Made by a program: the position numbers and the translations under genes | Origin: Actinomycetospora straminea | Lineage (GTDB): Bacteria > Actinomycetota > Actinomycetes > Mycobacteriales > Pseudonocardiaceae | Direction: 5' to 3' | Assembly (NCBI RefSeq): GCF_028737255.1 | Contig: NZ_JAQZAN010000021.1 | Span: 1 to 64,000, forward strand | DNA: 64,000 nt | Notes under the pieces: generated by a model | Seen by the model: the letters and a program-made list of their open reading frames with translations, nothing else | The model's database searches: none | Told to the model about the DNA's origin: nothing | Part shown: piece after piece, positions 8,430-16,484 of the stretch | How the letters are laid out: each line of letters begins with the position of its first letter | Position numbering within the stretch: the stretch's first letter is position 1

Positions 8430-8457
8430 CTCTCCGGTCTCCGGTCGTCGGGCTCGT

Positions 8458-8865
8458 TCAGTCCGTCCCGCCGGGCACGCCAGTGAGGAAGGGCCGGACC
8501 TCGAGCCACTCGTGGATCGGCTCCCCGCCCGCGCCGGGCGCCGCGGACAGCTCGCCGGCGAGCTCGACGGCACGGTCCCAGGACTCGACGTCGATGATCA
8601 TCCAGCCCGCGATGAGGTCCTTGGTCTCGGCGAAGGGTCCGTCGGTCACCGGGGGCCGACCCTCGCCGTCGGAGCGCACGAAGGCGCCCTCGGACGACAG
8701 CGCCTGGCTGTCGACGAACTCGCCGGTCTCCTGCAGGCGGGAGGCGAAGTCGCTCATGTACTGCATGTGGGCGTCGACCTCCTCCGGCGTCCACTTCTCC
8801 ATGGGCGTGAACTCGACGGCCGGGGTCGGGCCGCCGCGGTAGTGCTTGAGGATCAGGTACTTCAT
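8458..8865 (-). CDS. DGPF (YCII-related) domain protein
   Basis: This 135-residue protein carries VTDGPFAETKDLIAGW at about residues 74-89, the signature of DGPF/YCII-related proteins that accompany ECF42 sigma factors, and ends with a WLEVRPF strand. The ATG at 8865 is well supported by a GGAGGA ribosome site. It is the first gene of an operon with the sigma factor, and a TGTCGA-N17-CGTC promoter lies about 60 bases upstream. Its biochemical role is not known; it may sense or respond to the same stress as the sigma factor. Confidence 0.92.
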   Translation of the reverse strand: MKYLILKHYRGGPTPAVEFTPMEKWTPEEVDAHMQYMSDFASRLQETGEFVDSQALSSEGAFVRSDGEGRPPVTDGPFAETKDLIAGWMIIDVESWDRAVELAGELSAAPGAGGEPIHEWLEVRPFLTGVPGGTD

Positions 8866-8926
8866 GGTCGGTCTCCTCCGTGGTCGTGCGGCCCGGGCCG
8901 GTCGCTCGGGCCGCTCGCACTCCTGG

Positions 8927-8953
8927 GACGGTGCCGGTGCAGCGTTCTCGACA
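8927..8953 (-). promoter_or_regulatory. ECF42-type promoter upstream of the DGPF-sigma operon
   Basis: On the minus strand TGTCGA (8953-8948) is followed after exactly 17 bases by CGTC (8930-8927). This matches the ECF42 consensus described in Streptomyces (TGTCGA at -35, CGA/TC at -10, as I recall it). The predicted transcript would start near 8920, about 55 bases before the DGPF start codon. Confidence 0.7.
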
Positions 8954-8980
8954 GCTCCGGCGAGATTCTTCTCCTCGTCC

Positions 8981-9418
8981 TCAGCGGAGCTCCTCGGCGA
9001 GCGCGACGATGATCCCCTCCGGGCCGCGGACGTAGCAGAGCCGATAGACGTCCTCGAACCGCGCGATCTCGCCGACGAGGTCGTGGCCGATCGCCCGCAC
9101 CCGCGCCACGGTGGCATCGATGTCGTCGACGGCGAACATGAGGCGCCGCAGCCCGATGGTGTTGGCCGGGGCGTGCGGCTCGGCGGTGGTGGCCATCGGC
9201 GTGTCGAACCTCGTGAGCTCCAGCCGGTCCCGGCCGTCGGGGGTCTGCACGAACGCGATCTCGACGCGGACGCCGTCGAGCCCGACGACGCGGTCCACCC
9301 ACTCACCCTCGACCGGTCCCCGGTCGCCCGGCTCCAGGCCGAGCTCGAGGAAGAACGCGATCGCGCCGTCGAGGTCGTCGACGACGACGCCGACGTGGTC
9401 CAGGCGCTGCACGGTCAT
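8981..9418 (-). CDS. VOC/glyoxalase superfamily protein
   Basis: The 145 residues contain two beta-alpha-beta-beta-beta modules: LDHVGVVVDDLDGAIAFF at the N-terminus and RLMFAVDDIDATVARV in the second half, ending in a PEGIIVALAEEL strand with a probable metal-ligand Glu. The ATG at 9418 follows a GGAGGACG ribosome site. It has its own ECF42-type promoter, so it appears to belong to the neighbouring sigma factor's regulon. VOC proteins include glyoxalases, dioxygenases and antibiotic-binding proteins; the substrate is not predictable. Confidence 0.88.
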   Translation of the reverse strand: MTVQRLDHVGVVVDDLDGAIAFFLELGLEPGDRGPVEGEWVDRVVGLDGVRVEIAFVQTPDGRDRLELTRFDTPMATTAEPHAPANTIGLRRLMFAVDDIDATVARVRAIGHDLVGEIARFEDVYRLCYVRGPEGIIVALAEELR

Positions 9419-9464
9419 GGTCGTCCTCCGTCTCCGGCGGCCCCGGCGGCCGCTCCTGACCGGG

Positions 9465-9491
9465 GACGGAGCGGGCGCGACGATCTCGACA
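9465..9491 (-). promoter_or_regulatory. ECF42-type promoter upstream of the VOC gene
   Basis: On the minus strand TGTCGA (9491-9486) and CGTC (9468-9465) are again separated by 17 bases, identical in motif and spacing to the promoter at 8927-8953. The predicted start is near 9458, about 40 bases before the VOC ATG. Confidence 0.68.
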
Positions 9492-9549
9492 GCGACCGCC
9501 GAGTGGACGGCTCCGGCGGTTCCGCAGTCGACGGGACCGCCGGCGCCTC

Positions 9550-11727
9550 CTAGAAGGGCGGCGGGTCGGGGTCGTCCAGCCGCCCCGGCCCCGGGACTCC
9601 CGGCGGGGAGGTCGCGGGCAGCTCGGTGTCGGGCGCGGTGGGTCCCCGGGGACGCGGGTCGTTGTCCCACGCCGGGCCGTCGTCGGCGTAGTGGTGGGGC
9701 TCGGTGCTCGACGACGCGGTGGGTGGGCGAGGCTCGGGCAGGTCGTCGACCACCGGGCGGGGTGGGCGCTCGTAGGCGTGCCCGGTGGGACTGGTCCAGC
9801 GGAACCACCCGGGTCGCGGCTGGGTGAGGGTCCAGCCGCGGTCCTTGAGGTCGTGGTCGTGGCCGCACGCGGGGCCGAGGTTGTCGGCGAGTGTGAGACC
9901 GCGCTCGAGTACCGACCGGGTGTGGTCGATCTCCGCCTCGAGCGCCGAGGCGCCACAGGGCGGGAAGACGCACGACCGGTCGCGCACCGTGATCCACCGT
10001 CGCAGCGCGGCGGACGGGAAGCGGGCGAGGGCCTCGCGGGCGCGCCGTCGTCGGCGTGCGGCGACCCGAGCCCAGGTGTCGGCGTCCGGTCCGCGGGCGA
10101 GCGGTTCCCGATCCTCGGGACGATCGTGACCGCCCTGAGCAGCGGGGTCGTCGGCCCGCCGCTCGGCCTCCTGCTCGGCCCGCTGCTCGGCCTCCTGTTC
10201 GGCCGCCCACGCGGCCTCGTCCTCGGCGCAGGCCGTGCGCCACTGGCGGAGCTGGTGCTGGAGGTCGGCGAGGAGCCGCGCCCAGCCGGGATGGTCGCCG
10301 GGGTGGAGGCGCTCGAGGAGGGCCTCGTCGACGTTTAGCTCGACCACCGGGCGGGGAGCGCCCGGCATCGGCGGCTCCTGGGGCGTCGTGGTGGTCTCGG
10401 CGGGGCGGTGACGCGTGATGAGCGCGGCCACCAGGGCGCCCGCGGCGTCGGTGACCGCCACCCGCCACTCGGCGTCCGCGTGGGCCGCGGCGAGCTCGCG
10501 CGCCACCCCGGCAGCCACCACGCCCCAGCCCGGAAGTCGTGCGGGTCGGTCGTCGAGTCGGAGCAGTGTGCCCAGCCCCACCCGCAGCTCGAACCGCGAC
10601 TGCCGCGTGGGCCGCCGCATACCGGCACCCTCACCTGCCGGGACGTCGTCGTCGCCCGCACGGTCGGCCGGAGCAGCTGTCGCGGCATCAGCACGGTCGG
10701 CTCCGCCACCCGGAGCGTCGCCACCCCGAGCGTCGCCACCCCGAGCGTCGCCACCCAGAGCGTCGCCACCCAGAGCGTCGTCACCAGGAGCGCCGCCACC
10801 AGGAGCGTCGCCATCGGGAGCGTCGCCACCGGGCCCCGCCGGTGGCGCCTCGGCGGGGTCGGGCGCGCGGCGGGGGCGGGGGTCGTCGGGCCGGGCTGCG
10901 GCGAGCACGGCCGCGACGAGCTCGGCGTCGGAGGCGCCGGCGTTGTCGGGGTGGAAGACGGCGAGGAAGACGTCGGCGCGGATGGTCTCGATGAGCCCCG
11001 GGTGGCCCGCCGCCTGGGCCCGGGCGGCGAGCACGTTGATGCGCCGGACCGTGCGCACCCCGCCCTCGAGGGGCAGGTCCATGGCGGAGAGGTTGACGGT
11101 GCCCGCCTCGGTGCAGCGCGCCCGGACACGACGCTGGCGGCGGTGCTGGCGGTACAGCTCCTCCGCCCACGCGGGGTCGAGGGCCTTGGCGAGCGCCTGC
11201 ACGCGGTCGATCAACCGCGAGGGCGTCATCGTCGCCGCCTGGTCCACCAGCTCGCCGATCACGGTCGCCGCGTGCTCCTCGGCCAGCGCCGTCGTCCAGC
11301 GCACGAGGATGGCGACCCGCTGCTCGTCGATCCGGCCCTCGCGCCACGCGGCGCCGAGGCGGGGGTGGCGTTCGGCGGCCTCGGCGAGGTCGAGCACCCG
11401 GCCCACGGCCGTGCGGGAGGCGGCGAGCACGATGCGCAGCTCGTCGCCCGCCTCGGGCACGTCCATCTCGGCCCGGCCGCCCGGCGCCGTCGGATCGGCC
11501 AGGGCGGCCTCGCGGGCACAGGCGTGGAAGCAGGCCTGCTGGTGCGCGAGCTGGCGGCGCTGGGCGGCCACCAGGCGCACCGTGTCGTACGGCGACACCC
11601 GCTGCGGATCGATCCGTTCGAGGACGGCGCCCAGTGCGGCGCCGGCGGGGGTCTCCTCGAGCCCCGCCGGCACCTCCTGCCAGCCACCATCGAACACGTG
11701 TTCGATCGTAGCGACCACCCCCGACAC
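9550..11727 (-). CDS. DUF222 + HNH endonuclease-signature protein
   Basis: The N-terminal ~250 residues match the DUF222 domain found in families of actinobacterial HNH proteins. The C-terminal part has an HNH signature: CVFPPC, then EIDHTRSVLERG, NLGPACGHDHDLKDRGW, with paired cysteines and His-Asn-His around residues 580-640. A low-complexity, Gly/Asp/Ala-rich linker encoded by 15-base repeats separates the halves, and a Glu/Ala-rich coiled-coil-like stretch precedes HNH. At 725 residues it is longer than most relatives (about 400-550). These genes often occur in many dispersed copies per genome; whether they are active nucleases is not settled. Confidence 0.88.
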   Translation of the reverse strand: MSGVVATIEHVFDGGWQEVPAGLEETPAGAALGAVLERIDPQRVSPYDTVRLVAAQRRQLAHQQACFHACAREAALADPTAPGGRAEMDVPEAGDELRIVLAASRTAVGRVLDLAEAAERHPRLGAAWREGRIDEQRVAILVRWTTALAEEHAATVIGELVDQAATMTPSRLIDRVQALAKALDPAWAEELYRQHRRQRRVRARCTEAGTVNLSAMDLPLEGGVRTVRRINVLAARAQAAGHPGLIETIRADVFLAVFHPDNAGASDAELVAAVLAAARPDDPRPRRAPDPAEAPPAGPGGDAPDGDAPGGGAPGDDALGGDALGGDARGGDARGGDAPGGGADRADAATAAPADRAGDDDVPAGEGAGMRRPTRQSRFELRVGLGTLLRLDDRPARLPGWGVVAAGVARELAAAHADAEWRVAVTDAAGALVAALITRHRPAETTTTPQEPPMPGAPRPVVELNVDEALLERLHPGDHPGWARLLADLQHQLRQWRTACAEDEAAWAAEQEAEQRAEQEAERRADDPAAQGGHDRPEDREPLARGPDADTWARVAARRRRRAREALARFPSAALRRWITVRDRSCVFPPCGASALEAEIDHTRSVLERGLTLADNLGPACGHDHDLKDRGWTLTQPRPGWFRWTSPTGHAYERPPRPVVDDLPEPRPPTASSSTEPHHYADDGPAWDNDPRPRGPTAPDTELPATSPPGVPGPGRLDDPDPPPF
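10706..10825. repeat. coding minisatellite, eight 15-bp units
   Basis: Eight back-to-back 15-base units of the form CCACCCNGAGCGTCG, plus a partial ninth, lie inside the DUF222-HNH gene. Units keep the frame and encode a five-residue repeat of the GGDAX/GDAPG type in the interdomain linker. Neighbouring units are pairwise identical (copies 2-3 and 4-5), suggesting recent slippage or duplication. Confidence 0.9.
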
Positions 11728-11742
11728 CGCGGGGCCGTTCGG

Positions 11743-12537
11743 TCAGATCCGCTGCACCCACGCGACCACGAGCAGCACCGCACCCAGCGCCACCAGCCCC
11801 GACACGGGCACGACCCACGCCCGCCGCACCCGCCCCAGCAGGTGCTCGGACAGCGCGACGTGCAGCGTCCCGAGCCCCCACCACACCAGCGCCACCACGA
11901 GCAGGACCCCGACCCACGCCCACGCGTGCGCCGCCCACGCCCCGACGAGGCCCGGACCGCCCCACGCGTCGTCGTAAGGGCCCTCCACGAGGAACCCGTA
12001 GAACGGGCCGCGCGCCGTGGCCACCAGCGCCGTCCAGGTCAGCCACCAGAACACCAGCCCGTGCAGCAACCCCAGCAGCCCGTGGAGCGACACCCGCCGG
12101 CCGGGGACGCGGTCGGCGCCGACGGTCGTGGTCCGCGCGCCGCCGCTCGCGAGGTGGCGGCGGGCGGTGTCCACCCCGCCCTCCGGGCCGCTGACCGCGA
12201 TCGCCATCAGCTCGCCCGCCGACGCCGGCACCAGCCCGAGCCCGTACGCGAGCGCCCGCCCGCCCCGACGCCACGGCCCCGCATCCCCGGCGCCGGCCCG
12301 ACGGCCGCCCGCGACCAGAGAATGGCCGCCCGCCCCGGCCGCAGGACGGCCGCCGTCCCTGCCCGCCACGGCCACACGGCGACCGCCGCGGCTCTCGTCG
12401 TCCATGCCTGCCACGTCCACGGGACGATCGCCGCGACCGTCACCGTGACACTCAGCGCCACCCCGCCCGACCGGCACCCCCACCCCGGAGCCACGGGACG
12501 ACGTCACGGCCGGGACGGAGAGCGAGGCGTGGCCCAT
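11743..12537 (-). CDS. membrane protein with putative two-component 'sensor' domain, no kinase
   Basis: The C-terminal ~170 residues contain three or four hydrophobic segments and the phrase WGGPGLVGAWAAHAWAWVGV, resembling the Putative_sensor domain that precedes histidine kinases in actinobacteria. No kinase domain is fused and none is adjacent. The first ~95 residues are Gly/Arg-rich and unconvincing, so the true start is uncertain. A hydrophobic stretch occurs in another frame at about 12400-12460, so a frame error or a degraded N-terminus is possible. The family call rests on the membrane half only. Confidence 0.5.
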   Translation of the reverse strand: MGHASLSVPAVTSSRGSGVGVPVGRGGAECHGDGRGDRPVDVAGMDDESRGGRRVAVAGRDGGRPAAGAGGHSLVAGGRRAGAGDAGPWRRGGRALAYGLGLVPASAGELMAIAVSGPEGGVDTARRHLASGGARTTTVGADRVPGRRVSLHGLLGLLHGLVFWWLTWTALVATARGPFYGFLVEGPYDDAWGGPGLVGAWAAHAWAWVGVLLVVALVWWGLGTLHVALSEHLLGRVRRAWVVPVSGLVALGAVLLVVAWVQRI

Positions 12538-12610
12538 GCCCCGGGACGCTAGGGATCCACGGAGCCCCGCGAATCAGCCCGAGGGACCGGATCCGCCTCC
12601 CCCTGAGGTA

Positions 12611-13114
12611 CTACATCAGCTCCAGCACGAAGGGGAGCTCCTGCACCCCGTACCAGGCCAGCTCGTGGCCCTCGGCCTCGCCGAGGGTGAACTCGGCGTC
12701 CGGGTCCCCCAGGTCGGCGGCGTCCACGACCGCCGCGGCGGCCCGCACCGCGTCGCCGGCCTCCTCGAGGTCGAGGTGCACGGCCGCCAGGCGCGCCATC
12801 GGGATCGCCCCGTCCACGCGCACCACGGCGTCGTCGAGGTCGGGCCGCAGGGTGACGTCGTCGACGTCCGCGCTCACGACCGCCCGGCGCGGCGGCGCCG
12901 ACGGGTCGTCCGCCAGCTCGGTGGCCAGCAGGCGCAGCGACGCCCGGGCGGCCTCGCTCATGGCGACGTACTCGAGCTCCTCGTCGTCCCCCACCGCGTA
13001 CGCCTCGCGCAACCGCGGCGTCAGCGCGAACGCGGTGCCCGAGAGCGGCTGCAGCTGCTCGGTGTCGAGCAGGCGCCGCAGACCGGCCACCGTCGCCGGG
13101 ACGTAGATCCTCAC
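12611..13114 (-). CDS. DUF6912 family protein
   Basis: This 167-residue protein begins VRIYVPATVAGLRRLL and has the acidic, Ala-rich pattern of the conserved actinobacterial DUF6912 family, including a YVAMSEAARASLRLL segment near residue 45. The GTG start overlaps the patatin stop by three bases within a GTGA, and a GGGGGA ribosome site precedes it. No catalytic motif is visible. It is the last gene of the WS/DGAT-patatin operon. Function unknown. Confidence 0.75.
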   Translation of the reverse strand: MRIYVPATVAGLRRLLDTEQLQPLSGTAFALTPRLREAYAVGDDEELEYVAMSEAARASLRLLATELADDPSAPPRRAVVSADVDDVTLRPDLDDAVVRVDGAIPMARLAAVHLDLEEAGDAVRAAAAVVDAADLGDPDAEFTLGEAEGHELAWYGVQELPFVLELM

Positions 13115-14070
13115 CGTTCCCCCGTCCTGTCCTCGCCGACCCACCGCGCCGCCGTCGTCCGCAGCGCCACCTGCGCGACCTCGGCCTGCTTGCGCGGGTC
13201 CATGACGTTCCACCCGGTGACGGCACGGTCCTCGGCGTCCGGGGCGTGCTCGGTCACCACGATCCCGGCGGCCCGCAGCCGCGCCACCTCCCGGTCGGAG
13301 CGCCCGCCGATCAGCCCGCGCAGCCAGCCGTCGGTGGCGCCGACCGGATCCGACCACACCGTCGGCGCCGCCCCCGTCCGGGCCAGGGGTGCGAGCACGA
13401 GGGCCTCGTCGACGCGGGGGAGGTCGGCGTCGAGCAGGAGGTCCGCGGACGTCGCCGAGCACACACCGCCGTCCACGTAGCGACGCCCACCGATCCGCAC
13501 CGGCGAGAACCAGCCGGGCACCGCGCACGACGCCGTCGCCGCCTCCGCCATCGTCGCGGGCGGCGCGCCGCGACGCCCGAACGGGACGCGGGCGCCGCTG
13601 TCGTAGTCCATGGCGACGATCCGGACCTGCGGGTGCTCCGGCCACTGCTCGTGGGCCCACTTGGTGGCCCAGCGGTGCAGCCCGGTGGTGTCGCCGCGCC
13701 CGGTCGGCAGCAGTGCCGCCCCGAACGCCAGCGGCGGGAACCGTCGCGGCCGCCGCGCGATCTCCCCCAGCAGCCGCAGCGACCCCGGCCCGATCCGCGG
13801 CATGGGCGGCAGACCCCGGCGTGCGGTCGACCGCGGCGCACCCCGGGGCCGCGACGGCGCGGGCGGCGGGTCGAGGAGCGACGCGAGCATGTCGGACACC
13901 GGCACCCCGCTCGCCAGCGCCGCGGCGACGACCGAGCCCGCCGAGGTCCCGACCATCACGTCGGCGTCCCGCGCGTCGCGCCCGGTGGCCCGCTCCCAGG
14001 TGGTCAGGGCGGCGACCATCCACGCGTAGCCCAGCTGGCCGCCCGTCCCGAGGACCAGGCCGAAGCTCAC
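13111..14070 (-). CDS. patatin-like phospholipase
   Basis: Patatin lipases use a Ser-Asp dyad. Here the glycine-rich oxyanion loop GTGGQLGYAW is at the N-terminus, the nucleophile elbow GTSAGS near residue 42, and the catalytic DGGV near residue 195. The length is 319 residues. A Pro/Arg-rich insert around residues 70-90 makes the cap region. The gene begins 10 bases after the WS/DGAT stop and overlaps DUF6912, so the three form one unit. A lipase beside an acyltransferase suggests turnover of stored or membrane lipid; that pairing is an inference. Confidence 0.9.
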   Translation of the reverse strand: MSFGLVLGTGGQLGYAWMVAALTTWERATGRDARDADVMVGTSAGSVVAAALASGVPVSDMLASLLDPPPAPSRPRGAPRSTARRGLPPMPRIGPGSLRLLGEIARRPRRFPPLAFGAALLPTGRGDTTGLHRWATKWAHEQWPEHPQVRIVAMDYDSGARVPFGRRGAPPATMAEAATASCAVPGWFSPVRIGGRRYVDGGVCSATSADLLLDADLPRVDEALVLAPLARTGAAPTVWSDPVGATDGWLRGLIGGRSDREVARLRAAGIVVTEHAPDAEDRAVTGWNVMDPRKQAEVAQVALRTTAARWVGEDRTGER

Positions 14071-14080
14071 CGCGGACCCG

Positions 14081-15496
14081 TCATCGGGGAACCGTCGCCC
14101 GCAGCTCGGCCAGCGACTCGGTGACGAGCTCGCCCAGCTCGTCGACGTCGGCCATCGAGTCGCGGTCGGCGTTGAACCCGTAGAACACCCCGCCGTCGTA
14201 CGACGTCAGCCCCACCGCCAGCGACTGCCCCTTGGCCAGCGGCACCACGGGGTACATCTCGAGCATCTTCGCCCCGGCCGCGTACAGCGCGTGCTGCGGA
14301 CCGGGGACGTTGGAGACGACGAGGTTGAACAGCCGCCGCGCGACGCCGTTGGCCGCCCGCGCTCCGAGGGCGTGCAGCGTCGGCGGCGCGAACCCACCCA
14401 CGCGGACCAGCGCGTTCGCCCCCACCGACTGCCCCGACTCCCGGTGCTCGCGCATCGCGTGCGCCACGTGGTGCATCCGCAGCACGGCGTTGGGCTCCCC
14501 GACGGGCAGGTCGACGAGGAACGACGCGATCTGGTTGCCCAGCAGCCCCGCGCCCGCGATCGACCCCGTCGTCTCCGCGTCCCCGCGCACCGACAGCGGC
14601 ACCATCGCCCGCATCGTCGTCGTCGGCGACACCGTCGCGCCCCGCGAGAGCAGCCAGTTGCGCAGCGCCCCCGAGATGACCGCCAGCACGACGTCGTTGA
14701 TCGTCCCCCCGTGGGCGCGGCGGACGGCGCGGTAGTCCTCGAGGTCGGTGCGGGTCATCGCGAAACGGCGCTGGGTCGAGATCGGCACGTTGAGCGGGCT
14801 CACCGGCGCCGGGCGCACCGCCGTCCGCACCGCCGAGAACAGGCCGCCGGCCACGCCCGCGACCTTGGTGACGGTGTCCGCCGCGTCCCGCACCGCGTCC
14901 CGGGCGGCCTCGACGGCGTTGCCGGGGCGGGAGACGTTCTCGCTGACGGCGTCGTAGATCAGCCGCCACGACGACGGCTCCCGGCGCGCGACCCACTCGT
15001 CGTCGGGCGTCGCACGACCCCCCGCGGTGTCGTCGAGCACGACCTGCCCGATGTCGATCGACGCGACCCCGTCGACCATCGCCTGGTGGGTCTTCGTCAC
15101 CAGCGCGACCCGGCCCCCGGACAGCCCGTCGACCAGGTACATCTCCCACAGCGGACGGGTGTGGTCCAGCGGCCGCGACATGAGGCGGGCGACGAGGTCG
15201 CACAGCGCCCGCTCGGTCCCCGGTGGGGGCAGCGCGGAGCGGCGCACGTGGTAGGTGACGTCGAAGTCGACGTCGTCGATCCACACCGGCCGGGCCATCC
15301 GCCCGGGCACCTCGCGGATCTTCTGCCGGTAGCGCGGGACCAGCCCGATCCGGCTCGAGATCAGCTCGACGAGGCCGTCGTAGTCGAACCCGGACCGGGG
15401 CTTGCGGAAGATGGACACGCTCCCGACGTGCATCGGCGTCGTCGGTTGATCCATGTAGAGGAACGAGGCATCCAAGGCCGACAGGCGGTCCGGCAT
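14081..15496 (-). CDS. wax ester synthase / diacylglycerol acyltransferase (WS/DGAT) family
   Basis: The protein begins MPDRLSALDASFLYMD, the classic WS/DGAT start, has an RPLWEMYLVDGL strand, and ends with NLVVSNVPGP and a YDGGVFYGFNAD motif, all family hallmarks over 471 residues. The active-site HHxxxDG motif reads HQAMVDG: the first His and the Asp are kept, but the second His, generally considered the catalytic base, is Gln. The enzyme may therefore be altered or inactive as an acyltransferase, or use another base. It heads an operon with a patatin lipase. Members make triacylglycerol or wax esters from acyl-CoA at the membrane. Confidence 0.92.
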   Translation of the reverse strand: MPDRLSALDASFLYMDQPTTPMHVGSVSIFRKPRSGFDYDGLVELISSRIGLVPRYRQKIREVPGRMARPVWIDDVDFDVTYHVRRSALPPPGTERALCDLVARLMSRPLDHTRPLWEMYLVDGLSGGRVALVTKTHQAMVDGVASIDIGQVVLDDTAGGRATPDDEWVARREPSSWRLIYDAVSENVSRPGNAVEAARDAVRDAADTVTKVAGVAGGLFSAVRTAVRPAPVSPLNVPISTQRRFAMTRTDLEDYRAVRRAHGGTINDVVLAVISGALRNWLLSRGATVSPTTTMRAMVPLSVRGDAETTGSIAGAGLLGNQIASFLVDLPVGEPNAVLRMHHVAHAMREHRESGQSVGANALVRVGGFAPPTLHALGARAANGVARRLFNLVVSNVPGPQHALYAAGAKMLEMYPVVPLAKGQSLAVGLTSYDGGVFYGFNADRDSMADVDELGELVTESLAELRATVPR

Positions 15497-15562
15497 GGCC
15501 GCGATCGTCGCACAGTGCCCGACCTCGGGCCGGGGGTCGGGCGGTCTGCCAGGCTGGTCGTG

Positions 15563-16369
15563 ATGTCGCCCTCACCCAGCTCACGGTCCGATCGCCCCGT
15601 CTCGCCCAAGGACGCGTTCGTGACGGTGTACGGGCGCAAGCCGGTGCTCGAGGCCCTGGGGGATCCGGCGCTGGAGGTGGACAAGGTCGTGCTGGCCGAG
15701 GGCGCCGACCGCGACGCCGTCCGCACCTTCACCGAGGCCGCCCGTGCCCGCGGCCTGGTGCTGCAGCGGGCGTCCGCGCAGCGGGTGAAGGTCCTCGCCG
15801 GCAACGGGCGCCAGGACCAGGGCGTGCTCGCCGACGTCGTCGCCCCGCGGATGCGGCCGATCGAGCACTTCCTCGCCGACCTGCCCGACCACGCCGACGC
15901 CCGCGTCCTCGTGCTCGACGGCCTGACGAACCCCGCCAACGTCGGCATGATCCTGCGCTCGGCCACCGGTGCGGGCCTCGAGGGCGTGCTCCTGCCGCGG
16001 CGGGGCGCGCCGGCGATCGACCCGCTGGTCATCAAGGCGTCGGCGGGCGTCGCCTTCCACGCCCCGGTCCTGCGGGCCCGCTCCGCCGCCGACGGCCTCG
16101 CGGCGCTGGCCGAGGCGGGGTTCGTGCTGCTGGGGCTGGACGGACCGGGAGCAGCGGGTCCGGGGACCGCGCCGCCGTCGCTGTTCGAGGCCGAGCTGCC
16201 GGGCCGGGTGGCGCTGGTGGTCGGCGGGGAGACCGACGGGATCACCGACGACGTGCGCGGCGAGCTGCACGGCACGGTGACGATCCCGCTCGCGCCCGGC
16301 GTGGAGTCGCTCAACGCCGCCGTCGCCGCCTCGGTCGCCTGCTTCGAGCTGGCGCGCCGGCGGGGCTGA
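15563..16369 (+). CDS. TrmH/SpoU-family RNA 2'-O-methyltransferase
   Basis: All three SpoU motifs are visible in the 268-residue product: NPANVGMILRSATGAG near residue 114, LVVGGETDGI near 216, and IPLAPGVESLNAAVAAS near 240, forming the knotted SAM site. An L30e-like substrate-binding N-domain (VYGRKPVLEAL) precedes it. The ATG at 15563 is preceded by CAGGCT at 15550-15555, a plausible -10 element 7 bases away, so the mRNA may be leaderless. The target (rRNA or tRNA ribose) cannot be specified. It diverges from the WS/DGAT gene. Confidence 0.9.
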   Translation: MSPSPSSRSDRPVSPKDAFVTVYGRKPVLEALGDPALEVDKVVLAEGADRDAVRTFTEAARARGLVLQRASAQRVKVLAGNGRQDQGVLADVVAPRMRPIEHFLADLPDHADARVLVLDGLTNPANVGMILRSATGAGLEGVLLPRRGAPAIDPLVIKASAGVAFHAPVLRARSAADGLAALAEAGFVLLGLDGPGAAGPGTAPPSLFEAELPGRVALVVGGETDGITDDVRGELHGTVTIPLAPGVESLNAAVAASVACFELARRRG

Positions 16370-16484
16370 CTTCCCCGGATCGGCCTCCGCCGGCCCGACC
16401 GCCTGCCTAGGCTCCACGGCGTTCCCCTGCGGACCGGCCTCCTCCCCCGGCGCCGCCGAGCCCCGCGCGCCCGGGAGGACCCGC

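Noticed and set aside
10408..12552. A 714-codon plus-strand frame opposite the HNH gene
   Set aside because: It is His/Arg-rich and antisense to a DUF222-HNH gene with clear motifs.
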